29,311 nucleotides of DNA from an uncultured Burkholderiaceae bacterium (GCA_937862845.1 CALMCK010000200.1:1-29311), one strand, 5' to 3'. Positions 1-8,336 are shown, numbered from the stretch's first letter. The notes: generated by a model from the letters alone, not told the origin. Made by a program: numbers and translations.

Positions 1-1024
1 CCGCACCTTGCATCAAGCCATCCATCATTTCGACCACGTCGAGGCGTGCGCCGAGACTTGAGTAAACCGTGCCCATTTCGAGGCCGATGATGCCGCCGCC
101 GAGGATGAGCATTTTATTCGGGATTTGACGCAATTCGAGCGCGCCTGTGCTGTCCACGATGCGCGGGTCTGTGGGGATGAATGGTAAATTAACCACGCGC
201 GAGCCTGCGGCGATGATGGCTTTGGCAAAGCGCACGACTTTTTTGACGTCCGTGGTTTGCGAGCCTTCGCCGATGGTTTCGGTGACTTCGAGGTGGTTCG
301 CATCGAGGAACTGACCGACGCCGCGCACGGTGGTGACTTTACGCGCTTTCGCCATGCCTGCGAGACCGCCCGTGAGTTTTTTGATGACATTGCCTTTGTA
401 CTCGCGCAGCTTGTCGATGTCAATCTGCGGTTTGGCGAATGTGACGCCGTGGCTGTCCATGTGCTGCGCTTCGTCCATGATGGCAGCGGTGTGCAGCAAG
501 GCTTTCGATGGAATGCAACCAACGTTGAGGCACACCCCACCGAGCGTCGCGTAGCGTTCGACGAGGACGGTGTTCATGCCGAGGTCAGCTGAGCGGAATG
601 CGGCAGAATAACCGCCTGGGCCTGCGCCGAGCACGAGCATCTCGCATTCGACATCGACCGCGCCGCTGTAACTGCCTGCGGGCACGGCGACTGCTGCGGG
701 TGCGACTTGTTGCTCTGGCTCTGCTGGTGCGGCGGCGGGCGCTGGCGTGCTCGCGGCGGCGGATGCGGGCGCTGTGGCGGCGTCTGCGGCTTCGAGCACG
801 ACGACGACTGTGCCTTCGGCGATTTTGTCATTGATCGCCACGCGGATTTCCTTCACCACACCTGCGGCAGATGATGGCACGTCCATTGTGGCTTTGTCTG
901 ATTCGAGCGTGACCAGCGCATCTTCGACGGCGATGGTGTCGCCCACTTTGACGTGGATTTCAATCACGGGAACGGCATCGTAGTCGCCGATATCTGGGAC
1001 TTTTACTTCAACTAATTGACTCAT
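1..1024 (-). CDS. lpdA: Dihydrolipoyl dehydrogenase (E3) with N-terminal lipoyl domain, C-terminus cut by window edge
   Basis: E3 of the pyruvate dehydrogenase complex reoxidises dihydrolipoamide with FAD and NAD+. About 341 codons are visible and the reading frame stays open to the left edge, so roughly 250 residues are missing. Residues 1-78 form a lipoyl domain with the lipoylated Lys44 in an ESDKA context. An Ala/Pro linker follows, then the FAD-binding GAGPGG motif at residues 133-138 and the redox-active disulfide CLNVGC (Cys165/Cys170). The ATG at 1024 is preceded by a good AAGGAAG ribosome site. The lipoyl domain is almost the same as those of AceF, including 73 identical bases. The gene is separated from aceF by four unrelated genes, but all lie on one strand. 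Identity is secure; only the C-terminal dimerisation domain is unseen. Confidence 0.95.
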   Translation of the reverse strand, partial: MSQLVEVKVPDIGDYDAVPVIEIHVKVGDTIAVEDALVTLESDKATMDVPSSAAGVVKEIRVAINDKIAEGTVVVVLEAADAATAPASAAASTPAPAAAPAEPEQQVAPAAVAVPAGSYSGAVDVECEMLVLGAGPGGYSAAFRSADLGMNTVLVERYATLGGVCLNVGCIPSKALLHTAAIMDEAQHMDSHGVTFAKPQIDIDKLREYKGNVIKKLTGGLAGMAKARKVTTVRGVGQFLDANHLEVTETIGEGSQTTDVKKVVRFAKAIIAAGSRVVNLPFIPTDPRIVDSTGALELRQIPNKMLILGGGIIGLEMGTVYSSLGARLDVVEMMDGLMQGA

Positions 1025-1080
1025 TTTGTCTTCCTTGTCTTTTTGTTTTTAAAATAATTAAAAATTAAACAACCGCTGGC

Positions 1081-1434
1081 TTAGATGGCATCACCATCAA
1101 ACGCAATCCGTTTAATATCGCTCAAATCCAAAGCCTCATCGAGGCAGCGCAGGTTAATCGCCACGGCATCTGCACCTGATGGTGCTTTCCCAGCAGAAAA
1201 TGGTGCACAACCGCAAGTGTTGCAAAAATAATGTTTAACTGTGTGCTTATTAAATAAATATGTCGTGTACGCGCCTTCGGGCAAAGTTAATGCTACTTGA
1301 TCAGGCAAAGTGAAATGCCACAAAAAACCGCGACGACGACACAACGAACAATTGCATTCAACAACTTGAGTGATGTCTGCATTAAAAGAATACTTTATTG
1401 TGCCGCAATGGCAACTACCAACGTATTGGGTCAT
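1081..1434 (-). CDS. GFA / CENP-V family zinc-binding protein
   Basis: A 117-residue protein with the GFA (glutathione-dependent formaldehyde-activating) fold. Zinc-ligand cysteines are visible as CHCG (Cys8, Cys10), CNCSLC (Cys27, 29, 32) and CNTCGC (Cys71, 74, 76), in the order and spacing of this family. It is a single domain with no signal peptide, so probably cytoplasmic. Members are often annotated as S-(hydroxymethyl)glutathione synthase, but most have no proven activity and the sequence here does not decide. It lies 56 bp upstream of lpdA on the same strand, and 172 bp of AT-rich sequence without a visible gene separates it from the DUF1772 gene. A nearby glutathione S-transferase gene makes a glutathione-linked role conceivable, which is inference only. 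Confidence 0.85.
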   Translation of the reverse strand: MTQYVGSCHCGTIKYSFNADITQVVECNCSLCRRRGFLWHFTLPDQVALTLPEGAYTTYLFNKHTVKHYFCNTCGCAPFSAGKAPSGADAVAINLRCLDEALDLSDIKRIAFDGDAI

Positions 1435-1606
1435 GGTTTATCTCTAATGTGTTTATGTTTAACTCAACTTGACCGCTGGTTTTCCAGAGCGGTTGTGCTT
1501 ATCCAGCAGCGCTTCATTTGTTTTGTGCAAAAACGACGCAATCCATGTCGCTATTTAAATGCATTTATAGATGATGACTTGAAAGGCCATATCTATTTGC
1601 TTCCTT

Positions 1607-2098
1607 TCAATGCTTGGATCCTCGCAACCCCAGTGTCAACACAGAAATGCCAAATGCTAAGCCACTCATAACACAACGCCAAATATTCGCAGCATTCCAT
1701 TGATCACGTATCTGCACCCAGTCTTCGGGCAACTGGGCAGGATTCCATGATTCGGTGTAATAGTTCAACGGCAGATTCACTTTAGCGGTGAATACGATAA
1801 CACCCAATGCATACAAAACACCTGCAAAGGCCAGAAGCACAAACCAAAAACGCTTCCACTGCTGTCGCGCGCTGCTCAAAGCGGCCAACACAACGACTGG
1901 CGGGCCAAAAAAGAAGGCAAAAAACAGAGCGTGTCGTACGTTTCGATTGAAAGCAGACTGCACTGTCGCGTAAGTTGCACCATCCATTTCTAACATGGCC
2001 AGATTAACATTGGCACTGTAGGTCCAAAAGAACCCCGCCATCACACCGAAGCCAATCACGGCTAGACCGTGCAAAGTTTTTGACAGTTTTTGCCCCAT
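1607..2098 (-). CDS. DUF1772 (anthrone oxygenase-like) membrane protein
   Basis: A 163-residue protein with four hydrophobic segments (about residues 10-27, 57-76, 84-104 and 140-157). A conserved loop contains the NLPLNYYTESW and WVQIRDQWNAANIWR stretches. An early NVNLAMLEMDG element and the Asp-Trp..Arg..Trp..Asn..Arg pattern before the last helix match DUF1772, a family related to anthrone oxygenases and found as small membrane proteins of unknown role in many bacteria. It sits 55 bp downstream of the GST gene on the same strand. The family call is firm; no substrate can be inferred. Confidence 0.8.
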   Translation of the reverse strand: MGQKLSKTLHGLAVIGFGVMAGFFWTYSANVNLAMLEMDGATYATVQSAFNRNVRHALFFAFFFGPPVVVLAALSSARQQWKRFWFVLLAFAGVLYALGVIVFTAKVNLPLNYYTESWNPAQLPEDWVQIRDQWNAANIWRCVMSGLAFGISVLTLGLRGSKH

Positions 2099-2153
2099 TG
2101 CCAGAACCCCTTTTATGAATCAAGCTGTTTTGATGCTCCATCAGTTGCACACT

Positions 2154-2732
2154 TTATTTAGACGCCGCTGGTCGCGCGGTCACTCGGTTTAAATACTGCT
2201 CGAATGCATCGCAGGTGGGTATCATTTTAAACATGCGCACGAAAAAATTAAGCTGCGAGCCGACATACACATCGGCAGCCGTGAAGCGCGCACCCGCCAC
2301 ATAATCATGTGTGCGCAGATGCTCTGCCAATGCGGCAATTGCCTGTTCAACATCACCACAACCGAGTGTCGCTTTTTGCTTGTCATCCAACACGATGTCT
2401 GAGCCACGAAACGCCATGCCCTGCTCCAGTGTCGTTGCGGCAAACAAAGTCCAGCGATAATAGTCGGCACGCTCGTCAGCGGTGGGCGCGAGCTGCGCAT
2501 CGGGAAACGCCTCGGCCAAATACAGACAAATCGCGGCGGCTTCGGTGATGACTTGACCATCATGAACCAGCGCGGGCACTTTACCCATTCGGTTCAGTGC
2601 CAAAAACTCTGGGCTTTTCATCGATGTGCCGTATTCGAGATCAATCTTTTCATACGGCACGCCGACTTCGGCGAGCATCCACTCGGCGATTTTGCCGCGT
2701 GACATGGGGTTGGTGTATAGCGTGATGGGCAT
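2154..2732 (-). CDS. Glutathione S-transferase family protein
   Basis: A 192-residue cytosolic GST. The N-terminal thioredoxin-like half starts with TLYTNPMSRGKIAEWMLAEVG and has the glutathione-site elements NRMGKVPALVHDG (cis-Pro near residue 53) and the Glu-Ala pair of ITEAAAICLYLA around residue 64. The all-helical C-terminal half includes the FTAADVYVG N-capping box motif near residues 150-158. The protein is slightly short compared with the usual 200-230 residues because the C-terminal helices are trimmed, but the domain looks intact. An AAGGAG ribosome site stands 6 bases before the ATG. Substrate is unknown. The gene lies between DUF1311 (24 bp upstream) and DUF1772 genes inside the PDH gene block. 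Confidence 0.9.
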   Translation of the reverse strand: MPITLYTNPMSRGKIAEWMLAEVGVPYEKIDLEYGTSMKSPEFLALNRMGKVPALVHDGQVITEAAAICLYLAEAFPDAQLAPTADERADYYRWTLFAATTLEQGMAFRGSDIVLDDKQKATLGCGDVEQAIAALAEHLRTHDYVAGARFTAADVYVGSQLNFFVRMFKMIPTCDAFEQYLNRVTARPAASK

Positions 2733-2756
2733 CAGAACTCCTTGAGGATTATTACT

Positions 2757-3107
2757 TTAATAGTTTTCTTTCAACCACTCACTGCGCTCTTTGGTCAGTC
2801 TGGCCAAGCACATATTCAAAACCATCTGCTCCATCGAGCCACCCGCGTTCTCTGCGGCTTCTGCTTTGCATGTGGTGTCTTTTTCACGAATCCAGCGCAG
2901 CTCAAGTGCTTTAAGCTGTGACTTTTCGTTTTTGCTTAAAGTCCCCATCACTTTTTTGTAAATCCAGTTGATGTTTTTGTTTTCTTTGGCCAAGTCTTGC
3001 GCGGCACATTGATTCATTTTCATCTGGGTTTGTGCATCATCGCAAGTTTCCGCATGAACAGTGGACATTGCAAACAATAAGCCTGCGACCAATATAATTT
3101 TTTTCAT
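2757..3107 (-). CDS. Secreted LprI-like (DUF1311) protein
   Basis: A 116-residue exported protein. The signal peptide (MKKIILVAGLLFAMSTVHA, cleavage expected before ETCDD) is followed by a DUF1311/lysozyme-inhibitor LprI-type domain. Typical features are the cysteines around CDDAQTQMKMNQCA, the central LKALELRWIREKDTTC (the W..D..C signature) and a closing MCLARLTKERSEWL. I start the gene at the ATG at 3107 because an AAGGA box lies 6 bases upstream. The longer form from a TTG at 3113 would overlap that box. LprI of Mycobacterium inhibits lysozyme, but most proteobacterial members have not been tested. The gene follows aceF by 62 bp on the same strand. Confidence 0.85.
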   Translation of the reverse strand: MKKIILVAGLLFAMSTVHAETCDDAQTQMKMNQCAAQDLAKENKNINWIYKKVMGTLSKNEKSQLKALELRWIREKDTTCKAEAAENAGGSMEQMVLNMCLARLTKERSEWLKENY

Positions 3108-3169
3108 TGTCAATCCTTAAATAAAAATTTAAACCACAAAAACATACTCATCTAAATTACAACGATGAA

Positions 3170-4840
3170 TTACATCAACACTCGACGGAAATCGGCGAGC
3201 AAACTGGCGAGATACGCATTGAATCGCGCTGCTGCTGCGCCGTCGATGACGCGGTGATCGAACGACAAGCACAAAGGACAGTTCAAACGCGGTTGGAATT
3301 CTTTGCCGTCCCACACAGGTTTCATCGCGGATTTCATGACACCCAAAATCGCAACTTCAGGGGCGTTGATAATCGGGGTGAATGATGTGCCGCCGATGCC
3401 GCCCAATGACGAAATCGTGAAGCAGCCGCCGCTCATGTCAGCGGGTTTGAGTTTGCCTTCGCGGGCTTGTTTGGCAAGCTCGCCCATCTCGATGGTGATT
3501 TGTTCGATGCCTTTTTTATCGGCATCTTTAATCACGGGCACCATGAGACCGTTTGGCGTGTCAGCGGCGAAGCCGATGTTGTAGTATTTTTTGAGCACCA
3601 AGTTATCGCCGTCAATCGATGAATTGAATTCTGGGAATTTTTTCAGCGCGAACACTGAGGCTTTGATAATGAAAGCGAGCATGGAGAACTTCACGCCTTT
3701 TTTCTCGTACTCTTTGTTCATCTGCACGCGGAACTGCTCGAGCTCGGTGACGTCGGCGTCTTCATTCACGGTGACGTGCGGAATCATGACCCAGTTGCGC
3801 GCGAGGTTGGCGCCTGAGATTTTTTTGATGCGCGACATGGGTTGCGAATCGACTTCGCCGAATTTGGCAAAATCGACTTTCGGCCATGGCAATAAATCCA
3901 AGCCAACACCAGAGCCGCCCGCAGGCGCAGCGGCTGCACCACCCGCGAGGGCGACTTGACCGCTCATAACAGATTTAATGAAACCACGCACGTCGTCTGG
4001 CGTGATGCGGCCATTTGCGCCAGTGCCTTTGACCAAACCGATTTCGACACCGAGCTCACGGGCGAATTTGCGCACAGAAGGTGATGCGTGCGCCTTGGTC
4101 GATGCAGCGACAGCTGGCGTTGCGGCGCTGATCGCTGCGGGTGCCAAAACGACAGGCGGTTCTGTTTGCACGAATGCGGGTGCAGCAGCGGCTGGTGCGG
4201 CGGCAGATGCTGGTGCGGCAGCAGGAGCGGGGGCTGAGCCTGCGGCGGTTTCAAGCACCACCACGACCGTGCCTTCAGCGATTTTATCGCCCATGGCGAC
4301 GCGGACTTCCTTCACCACGCCTGCGGCGGATGATGGCACGTCCATTGTGGCTTTGTCTGATTCGAGCGTGACCAGCGCATCTTCGACGGCGATGGTGTCG
4401 CCGACTTTGACATGGATTTCAATCACGGGCACAGCGTCGTAGTCGCCGATGTCGGGGACTTTGACTTCGACCAAGCCGCCTGCGGATGCGGCGGCTGGTG
4501 CAGGTGCGGATGCGGCGGCTGGTGCAGGTGCGGCTGCGGCAGCAACCACTGGCGCGGCAGCCACGGGCGCAGCGGCGGCAGGTGCAGCGGCTGATTCGCC
4601 TGCTGCTTCCAATACCACCACGACCGTGCCCTCGGCGATTTTATCGCCCATGGCCACGCGGATTTCCTTGACCACGCCTGCGGCAGATGATGGCACATCC
4701 ATGGTGGCTTTGTCAGATTCGAGTGTGACCAATGCGTCTTCGACGGCAATGGTGTCGCCGACTTTGACGTGGATTTCAATCACGGGTACGGCATCGTAAT
4801 CGCCGATGTCAGGTACTTTTACTTCGATGAGTTGGCTCAT
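3170..4840 (-). CDS. aceF: Dihydrolipoamide acetyltransferase (PDH E2), two lipoyl domains
   Basis: E2 core of the pyruvate dehydrogenase complex; it moves the acetyl group from E1 to CoA. The 556-residue protein has lipoyl domain 1 (residues 1-78, Lys44), an Ala/Pro hinge, lipoyl domain 2 (about 117-195), a second hinge, the E1/E3-binding domain (about 250-290, with VRKFARELGVEIGLVKGTG) and the catalytic domain (about 325-556). The active-site DHRVIDG places His529 and Asp533. The ATG at 4840 has a GAGGAAG site. aceE lies 76 bp upstream. Only two lipoyl domains are present, against three in E. coli, but LpdA carries a third of the same type. A 24-bp tandem repeat lies in the first hinge. Confidence 0.97.
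   Translation of the reverse strand: MSQLIEVKVPDIGDYDAVPVIEIHVKVGDTIAVEDALVTLESDKATMDVPSSAAGVVKEIRVAMGDKIAEGTVVVVLEAAGESAAAPAAAAPVAAAPVVAAAAAPAPAAASAPAPAAASAGGLVEVKVPDIGDYDAVPVIEIHVKVGDTIAVEDALVTLESDKATMDVPSSAAGVVKEVRVAMGDKIAEGTVVVVLETAAGSAPAPAAAPASAAAPAAAAPAFVQTEPPVVLAPAAISAATPAVAASTKAHASPSVRKFARELGVEIGLVKGTGANGRITPDDVRGFIKSVMSGQVALAGGAAAAPAGGSGVGLDLLPWPKVDFAKFGEVDSQPMSRIKKISGANLARNWVMIPHVTVNEDADVTELEQFRVQMNKEYEKKGVKFSMLAFIIKASVFALKKFPEFNSSIDGDNLVLKKYYNIGFAADTPNGLMVPVIKDADKKGIEQITIEMGELAKQAREGKLKPADMSGGCFTISSLGGIGGTSFTPIINAPEVAILGVMKSAMKPVWDGKEFQPRLNCPLCLSFDHRVIDGAAAARFNAYLASLLADFRRVLM
4481..4528. repeat. 24-bp tandem repeat (2 copies) in the AceF hinge
   Basis: Two adjacent identical 24-bp units (4481-4504 and 4505-4528) encode the Ala/Pro-rich flexible linker between the two lipoyl domains of AceF, with a partial third unit after them. 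Such in-frame 8-residue repeats can change copy number by slippage and would alter hinge length without breaking the protein. Confidence 0.8.
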
Positions 4841-4916
4841 TTTGTCTTCCTCAATTTGTTTTATTGTTGACCGTTTTGTCGAGCGAGCTTTTAAGCCCGC
4901 CCGACGAATGCAATAT

Positions 4917-7574
4917 TTAAACCGTCATCGGATTGGGTTTATTGACATCCAGTTCATATTTGGCAATCGCTTGCGCAACCACTTCATTTGAGATCGTGCC
5001 TTCGTCCGCCAATGATTTCAGCGCGGCGACCGTGACCCAGTAGCGATTCACTTCAAAGAAATGGCGCAGTTTTTCGCGGGTGTCGGAGCGACCGAAGCCG
5101 TCGGTGCCGAGCACGGTGTAGCGTGCGGGCACGAAGCCACGGATTTGTTCGGGCAAGGCGCGAACATAGTCGGTGGCGACCACGACTGGGGCTCGTGAGT
5201 CACCGAGGATTTTCTCGACGTGGCTCAATGTGCGTGGCGCTGTGGGGTTGAGTAAGTTTTGACGCTCGACGGCCAAACCATCGCGTGCCAACTCAACAAA
5301 ACTTGGCGCTGAGTAGAGGTCTGCGTCGATGTTCCAGTCAGATTTGAGCAGCGCTGCGGCTTCCACCACTTCGGTGAAAATCGTGCCCGAGCCCATGAGG
5401 CGCACTTGCGCGTTGCCTGATTTGCGGAATGGGTACAAGCCTTTGACGATGTCTTGCTCCGACCCTTCTGGCATGGCGGGATGCGCGTAGTTTTCGTTCA
5501 TCACGGTGAGGTAGTAGTAGACGTCTTCTTGCTCTTGGTACATGCGGCGCATGCCGTCCTGCACGATGACGGCGACTTCGTATGCAAAGGTCGGATCATA
5601 CGCTTTGCAATTTGGAATCGCGCCTGCCCACAGGTGTGAGTGGCCGTCTTCGTGTTGCAAGCCTTCACCATTCAAAGTCGTGCGACCCGCCGTACCGCCA
5701 ATCATGAAGCCGCGTGCGCGCATATCGCCCGCTGCCCAGCACAAGTCGCCAATGCGTTGGAAGCCGAACATGGAGTAGAAAATGTAAAACGGAATCATCG
5801 GCAAGTTGTGCGTCGAGTATGACGTCGCGGCGGCAATCCAATCACACATGGCACCTGCTTCGTTAATGCCTTCTTGCAGCACTTGACCGGTTTTTGATTC
5901 TTTGTAGAACATCAATTGGTCGTGGTCTTGCGGTGTGTAGTTTTGACCGTCTTGGTTCCAAATGCCGAGCTGGCGGAACAAGCCTTCCATACCGAATGTG
6001 CGTGATTCGTCTGGCACGATGGGCACGATGCGCTCTTTGATGTTTTTGTCTTTTAACATGATGTTGAGCATGCGCACAAATGCCATGGTGGTCGAGATTT
6101 CACGGCCGTCGGCAGTGGCGGCCAACAATGGCGCGAACAAACTCAATTCTGGCACAATCAAAGACTCGTCAGACTTGCGGCGGCGCTGCGGCAGATAACC
6201 ACCGAGCTCTTGACGGCGCGCGCGCATGTATTCGAGCTCTTTTGAGCCTTCTGGGAATCGCACGTAAGGCACTTTTTCGAGGTCTTCATCAGAGACTGGG
6301 ATTTCGAAACGATCGCGGAAAATGCGCACATCTTCCATCGCCATTTTTTTCTGTTGGTGTACGGTGTTTTGCGCCTCACCAGAGCTGCCCATGCCGTAGC
6401 CTTTGACGGTTTTCGCCAAAATCAATGTCGGCATGTCAGTCGCTTCTTGCGCTTCTTTAAATGCGGCGTAGATTTTATGCGGGTCATGGCCACCACGGTT
6501 CAAGTCCCAAATATCAGAGTCTGACCAATCAGCGACCAGCGCTTCGAGTTCGGGCGTGTTAAACACCACTTTGCGGACATACGCGCCGTTTTTAGATTTC
6601 ATGGTTTGGTATTCGCCATCGACGATTTCGCCGAGACGTTGCATCAAAATACCTTTTTTGTCACGGGCAAACAACGAGTCCCACTTGGTGCCCCAAATGA
6701 CTTTGATGACGTTCCAACCCGAGCCTCGGAATTCTGATTCGAGCTCTTGAATGATGCTGGCATTGCCGCGCACTGGGCCATCGAGGCGCTGCAGATTGCA
6801 ATTAATCACAAAGACAAGGCTGCCCAAACGCTCACGCCCCGCCATGCCAATCGCACCGCGCGACTCAGGCTCATCCATTTCGCCATCGCCCAAAAACGCC
6901 CAGACTTTACGGCCAGCGGTTTTTTGCAAACCGCGGTCTTCGATGTATTTCATAAAGCGCGCTTGGTAAATCGCCATAATCGGGCCCAAGCCCATTGACA
7001 CTGTCGGGAACTGCCAAAAATCAGGCATCAACCAAGGATGTGGGTAAGACGAAATGCCGTTGCCGTCAACTTCTTGGCGGAATGAGTCCAGCTGCTCGTC
7101 CGAAAAACGACCCAGCATGTATGCACGCGAGTAAACACCCGGTGAGCAGTGGCCTTGTGAAAAAATCAAATCGCCGCCATGGTTGGCCGATGGCGCGTGC
7201 CAAAAATGGTTGTAACCCACTTCATACAGCGTCGCTGCGGATTGAAATGAGCCGATGTGGCCGCCGACATTGGTGTCTTTGTTGGCGCGCAGAACCATCG
7301 CCATGGCATTCCAGCGCACGTATGAGCGGATTTTGTGTTCGATGTCTTGATCGCCCGGAATGCGTGGCTGCTGCTCGACGGGAATCGTATTGATGTATGG
7401 CGTCTGCGCCGCAAACGGCTGATGCACGCCATGTGTGCGCGCATATGAAATCTGTTGGTCGATGAGGAATGTCGCGCGCTCTGTGCCTTCATTGGCAATC
7501 ACGCCTTCCATCGCATCCAACCACTCTTGTGTTTCTTGCGCATCACTATCCACGCGAATTTGTCGTTCTGACAT
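4917..7574 (-). CDS. aceE: Pyruvate dehydrogenase E1, homodimeric type
   Basis: Thiamine-diphosphate enzyme that decarboxylates pyruvate and reductively acetylates the lipoyl groups of AceF. With the start at 7574 it has 885 residues, matching the usual 880-900 of the homodimeric family. The ThDP/Mg site GDGEMDEPES..GAIGMAGRE lies around residue 230 and ends in NCNLQRLDGPVRGN. An earlier SQGHCSPGVYSRAYMLGR and the C-terminal GTDGFGRSDTREKLRHFFEV (E1/transketolase C-terminal domain) are also present. A longer frame runs to 7643, but the ATG at 7574 is preceded by AGGAG and begins the conserved MSERQ..D..E.QEWLDA N-terminus, so it is preferred. It is the first gene of the PDH block, with a candidate promoter upstream. 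Confidence 0.97.
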   Translation of the reverse strand: MSERQIRVDSDAQETQEWLDAMEGVIANEGTERATFLIDQQISYARTHGVHQPFAAQTPYINTIPVEQQPRIPGDQDIEHKIRSYVRWNAMAMVLRANKDTNVGGHIGSFQSAATLYEVGYNHFWHAPSANHGGDLIFSQGHCSPGVYSRAYMLGRFSDEQLDSFRQEVDGNGISSYPHPWLMPDFWQFPTVSMGLGPIMAIYQARFMKYIEDRGLQKTAGRKVWAFLGDGEMDEPESRGAIGMAGRERLGSLVFVINCNLQRLDGPVRGNASIIQELESEFRGSGWNVIKVIWGTKWDSLFARDKKGILMQRLGEIVDGEYQTMKSKNGAYVRKVVFNTPELEALVADWSDSDIWDLNRGGHDPHKIYAAFKEAQEATDMPTLILAKTVKGYGMGSSGEAQNTVHQQKKMAMEDVRIFRDRFEIPVSDEDLEKVPYVRFPEGSKELEYMRARRQELGGYLPQRRRKSDESLIVPELSLFAPLLAATADGREISTTMAFVRMLNIMLKDKNIKERIVPIVPDESRTFGMEGLFRQLGIWNQDGQNYTPQDHDQLMFYKESKTGQVLQEGINEAGAMCDWIAAATSYSTHNLPMIPFYIFYSMFGFQRIGDLCWAAGDMRARGFMIGGTAGRTTLNGEGLQHEDGHSHLWAGAIPNCKAYDPTFAYEVAVIVQDGMRRMYQEQEDVYYYLTVMNENYAHPAMPEGSEQDIVKGLYPFRKSGNAQVRLMGSGTIFTEVVEAAALLKSDWNIDADLYSAPSFVELARDGLAVERQNLLNPTAPRTLSHVEKILGDSRAPVVVATDYVRALPEQIRGFVPARYTVLGTDGFGRSDTREKLRHFFEVNRYWVTVAALKSLADEGTISNEVVAQAIAKYELDVNKPNPMTV

Positions 7575-7652
7575 GTCGTCTCCTATCGTTTTTTTGTTAT
7601 GCAATCGCTTGAACCACAGCGCGCTCTGAGCCCCTTTTATCAAGGATGTTTT

Positions 7653-7682
7653 ATTTTAAACCCATAACTTTCACTGCCGCAA
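7653..7682 (-). promoter_or_regulatory. Candidate sigma-70 promoter of aceE
   Basis: On the minus strand, TTGCGG (7682-7677) and TAAAAT (7658-7653) are separated by 18 bp. The -10 box ends about 78 bases before the aceE start codon. It is the best promoter-like pair in the 279-bp aceE / lipoprotein intergenic region. Based on pattern only. Confidence 0.45.
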
Positions 7683-7711
7683 GGGTTTTTTCACAATGCA
7701 GAAGTGATTTT

Positions 7712-7728
7712 CATATTACGATAATATG
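7712..7728. promoter_or_regulatory. Dyad CATATTA-CGA-TAATATG upstream of aceE
   Basis: A perfect 7-bp dyad with a 3-bp centre sits about 30 bp upstream of the candidate aceE -35 box, between the divergent aceE and lipoprotein genes. It does not resemble the E. coli PdhR site (ATTGGT-N3-ACCAAT). It could be an operator of another regulator or a chance AT-rich palindrome. Confidence 0.3.
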
Positions 7729-7801
7729 CTGCGGCGCACCGCATCGGTTTCACCACAAAACGCCCGCCATCATCACACGCATCCACATGTTTTTAATGCG
7801 T

Positions 7802-7807
7802 TATAAT
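7802..7807 (+). promoter_or_regulatory. Candidate -10 box for the lipoprotein gene
   Basis: A consensus TATAAT lies 46 bp before the ATG at 7854. No good -35 hexamer is seen 16-18 bp upstream, so this is a weak call. Confidence 0.3.
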
Positions 7808-7853
7808 TTCTGAAAATTTTTCTAATATCGCCAACACTTCATAAGGATAAGCC

Positions 7854-8336
7854 ATGCCCAAGCACCGACTCCAATCCATGTCACAACCCGCACTTTTACT
7901 CACCAGTGCCCTGCTCGCTTTGGGCATGACGGCATGTGGCGCAGCCGAGCCAGCCAAAACAGTGGGCGACACCGTCATCACCGCCGCGCCAACCACCACT
8001 CAATCACAGGAAAACACCATGACCACCATCAATCCAACAGTCCAAGCCGCATTAGAAGCGATGAAAAATGGCGACGCCGCCGCATGGCATGCGCTATTTG
8101 CCACAAACGCCACACTCAGCGACGACGGCAATGAACGCAATCCTAAAGATTGGGCCACGTCTGAGTTATTTGGTAAAGGCCAAGGCCGCATCACGGCGGT
8201 TGACAAAGTCGAGGATGGCGGCAGCACATTGCTGGCGCAATTTCACTCGGCGCAGTGGGGCGATTTTAAAACCAGCTGGAAATTCACCGTCAAAGATGGC
8301 AAAATCACTCGACTGGAAGTCGGTCAAGCGAATTGA
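7854..8336 (+). CDS. NTF2/SnoaL-like domain lipoprotein
   Basis: A 160-residue protein. The N-terminus has a signal sequence with a lipobox-like LGMTAC at Cys28 (Met at -3 is unusual). A 25-residue Ala/Thr linker follows, then a SnoaL/NTF2-like cone fold: NPTVQAALEAMKNGDAAAWHALFA..ATLSDDG, the FGKGQGRITAVDKV strand region and the closing WKFTVKDGKITRLEVGQA. This fold often binds small ligands; no function can be given. An AAGGAT site precedes the ATG. A second in-frame ATG at 8019 has its own AGGAAA site and would give a 105-residue cytosolic version without the lipoprotein part. Downstream on the same strand, 90 bp away, is a TMEM175-family channel gene. Confidence 0.75.
   Translation: MPKHRLQSMSQPALLLTSALLALGMTACGAAEPAKTVGDTVITAAPTTTQSQENTMTTINPTVQAALEAMKNGDAAAWHALFATNATLSDDGNERNPKDWATSELFGKGQGRITAVDKVEDGGSTLLAQFHSAQWGDFKTSWKFTVKDGKITRLEVGQAN

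Noticed and set aside
3978..4799. Long plus-strand open frames (including 3978-4442 and 4449-4799) opposite aceF
   Set aside because: They are Ala/Thr/Ser-rich mirror frames of the AceF hinge and lipoyl domains, repeat the same peptide because the domains are duplicated, and have no ribosome site.
7575..7643. Longer aceE N-terminus
   Set aside because: The ATG at 7574 has a strong ribosome site and starts the conserved AceE sequence; the extra 23 residues are unlike the family and extend toward the promoter.
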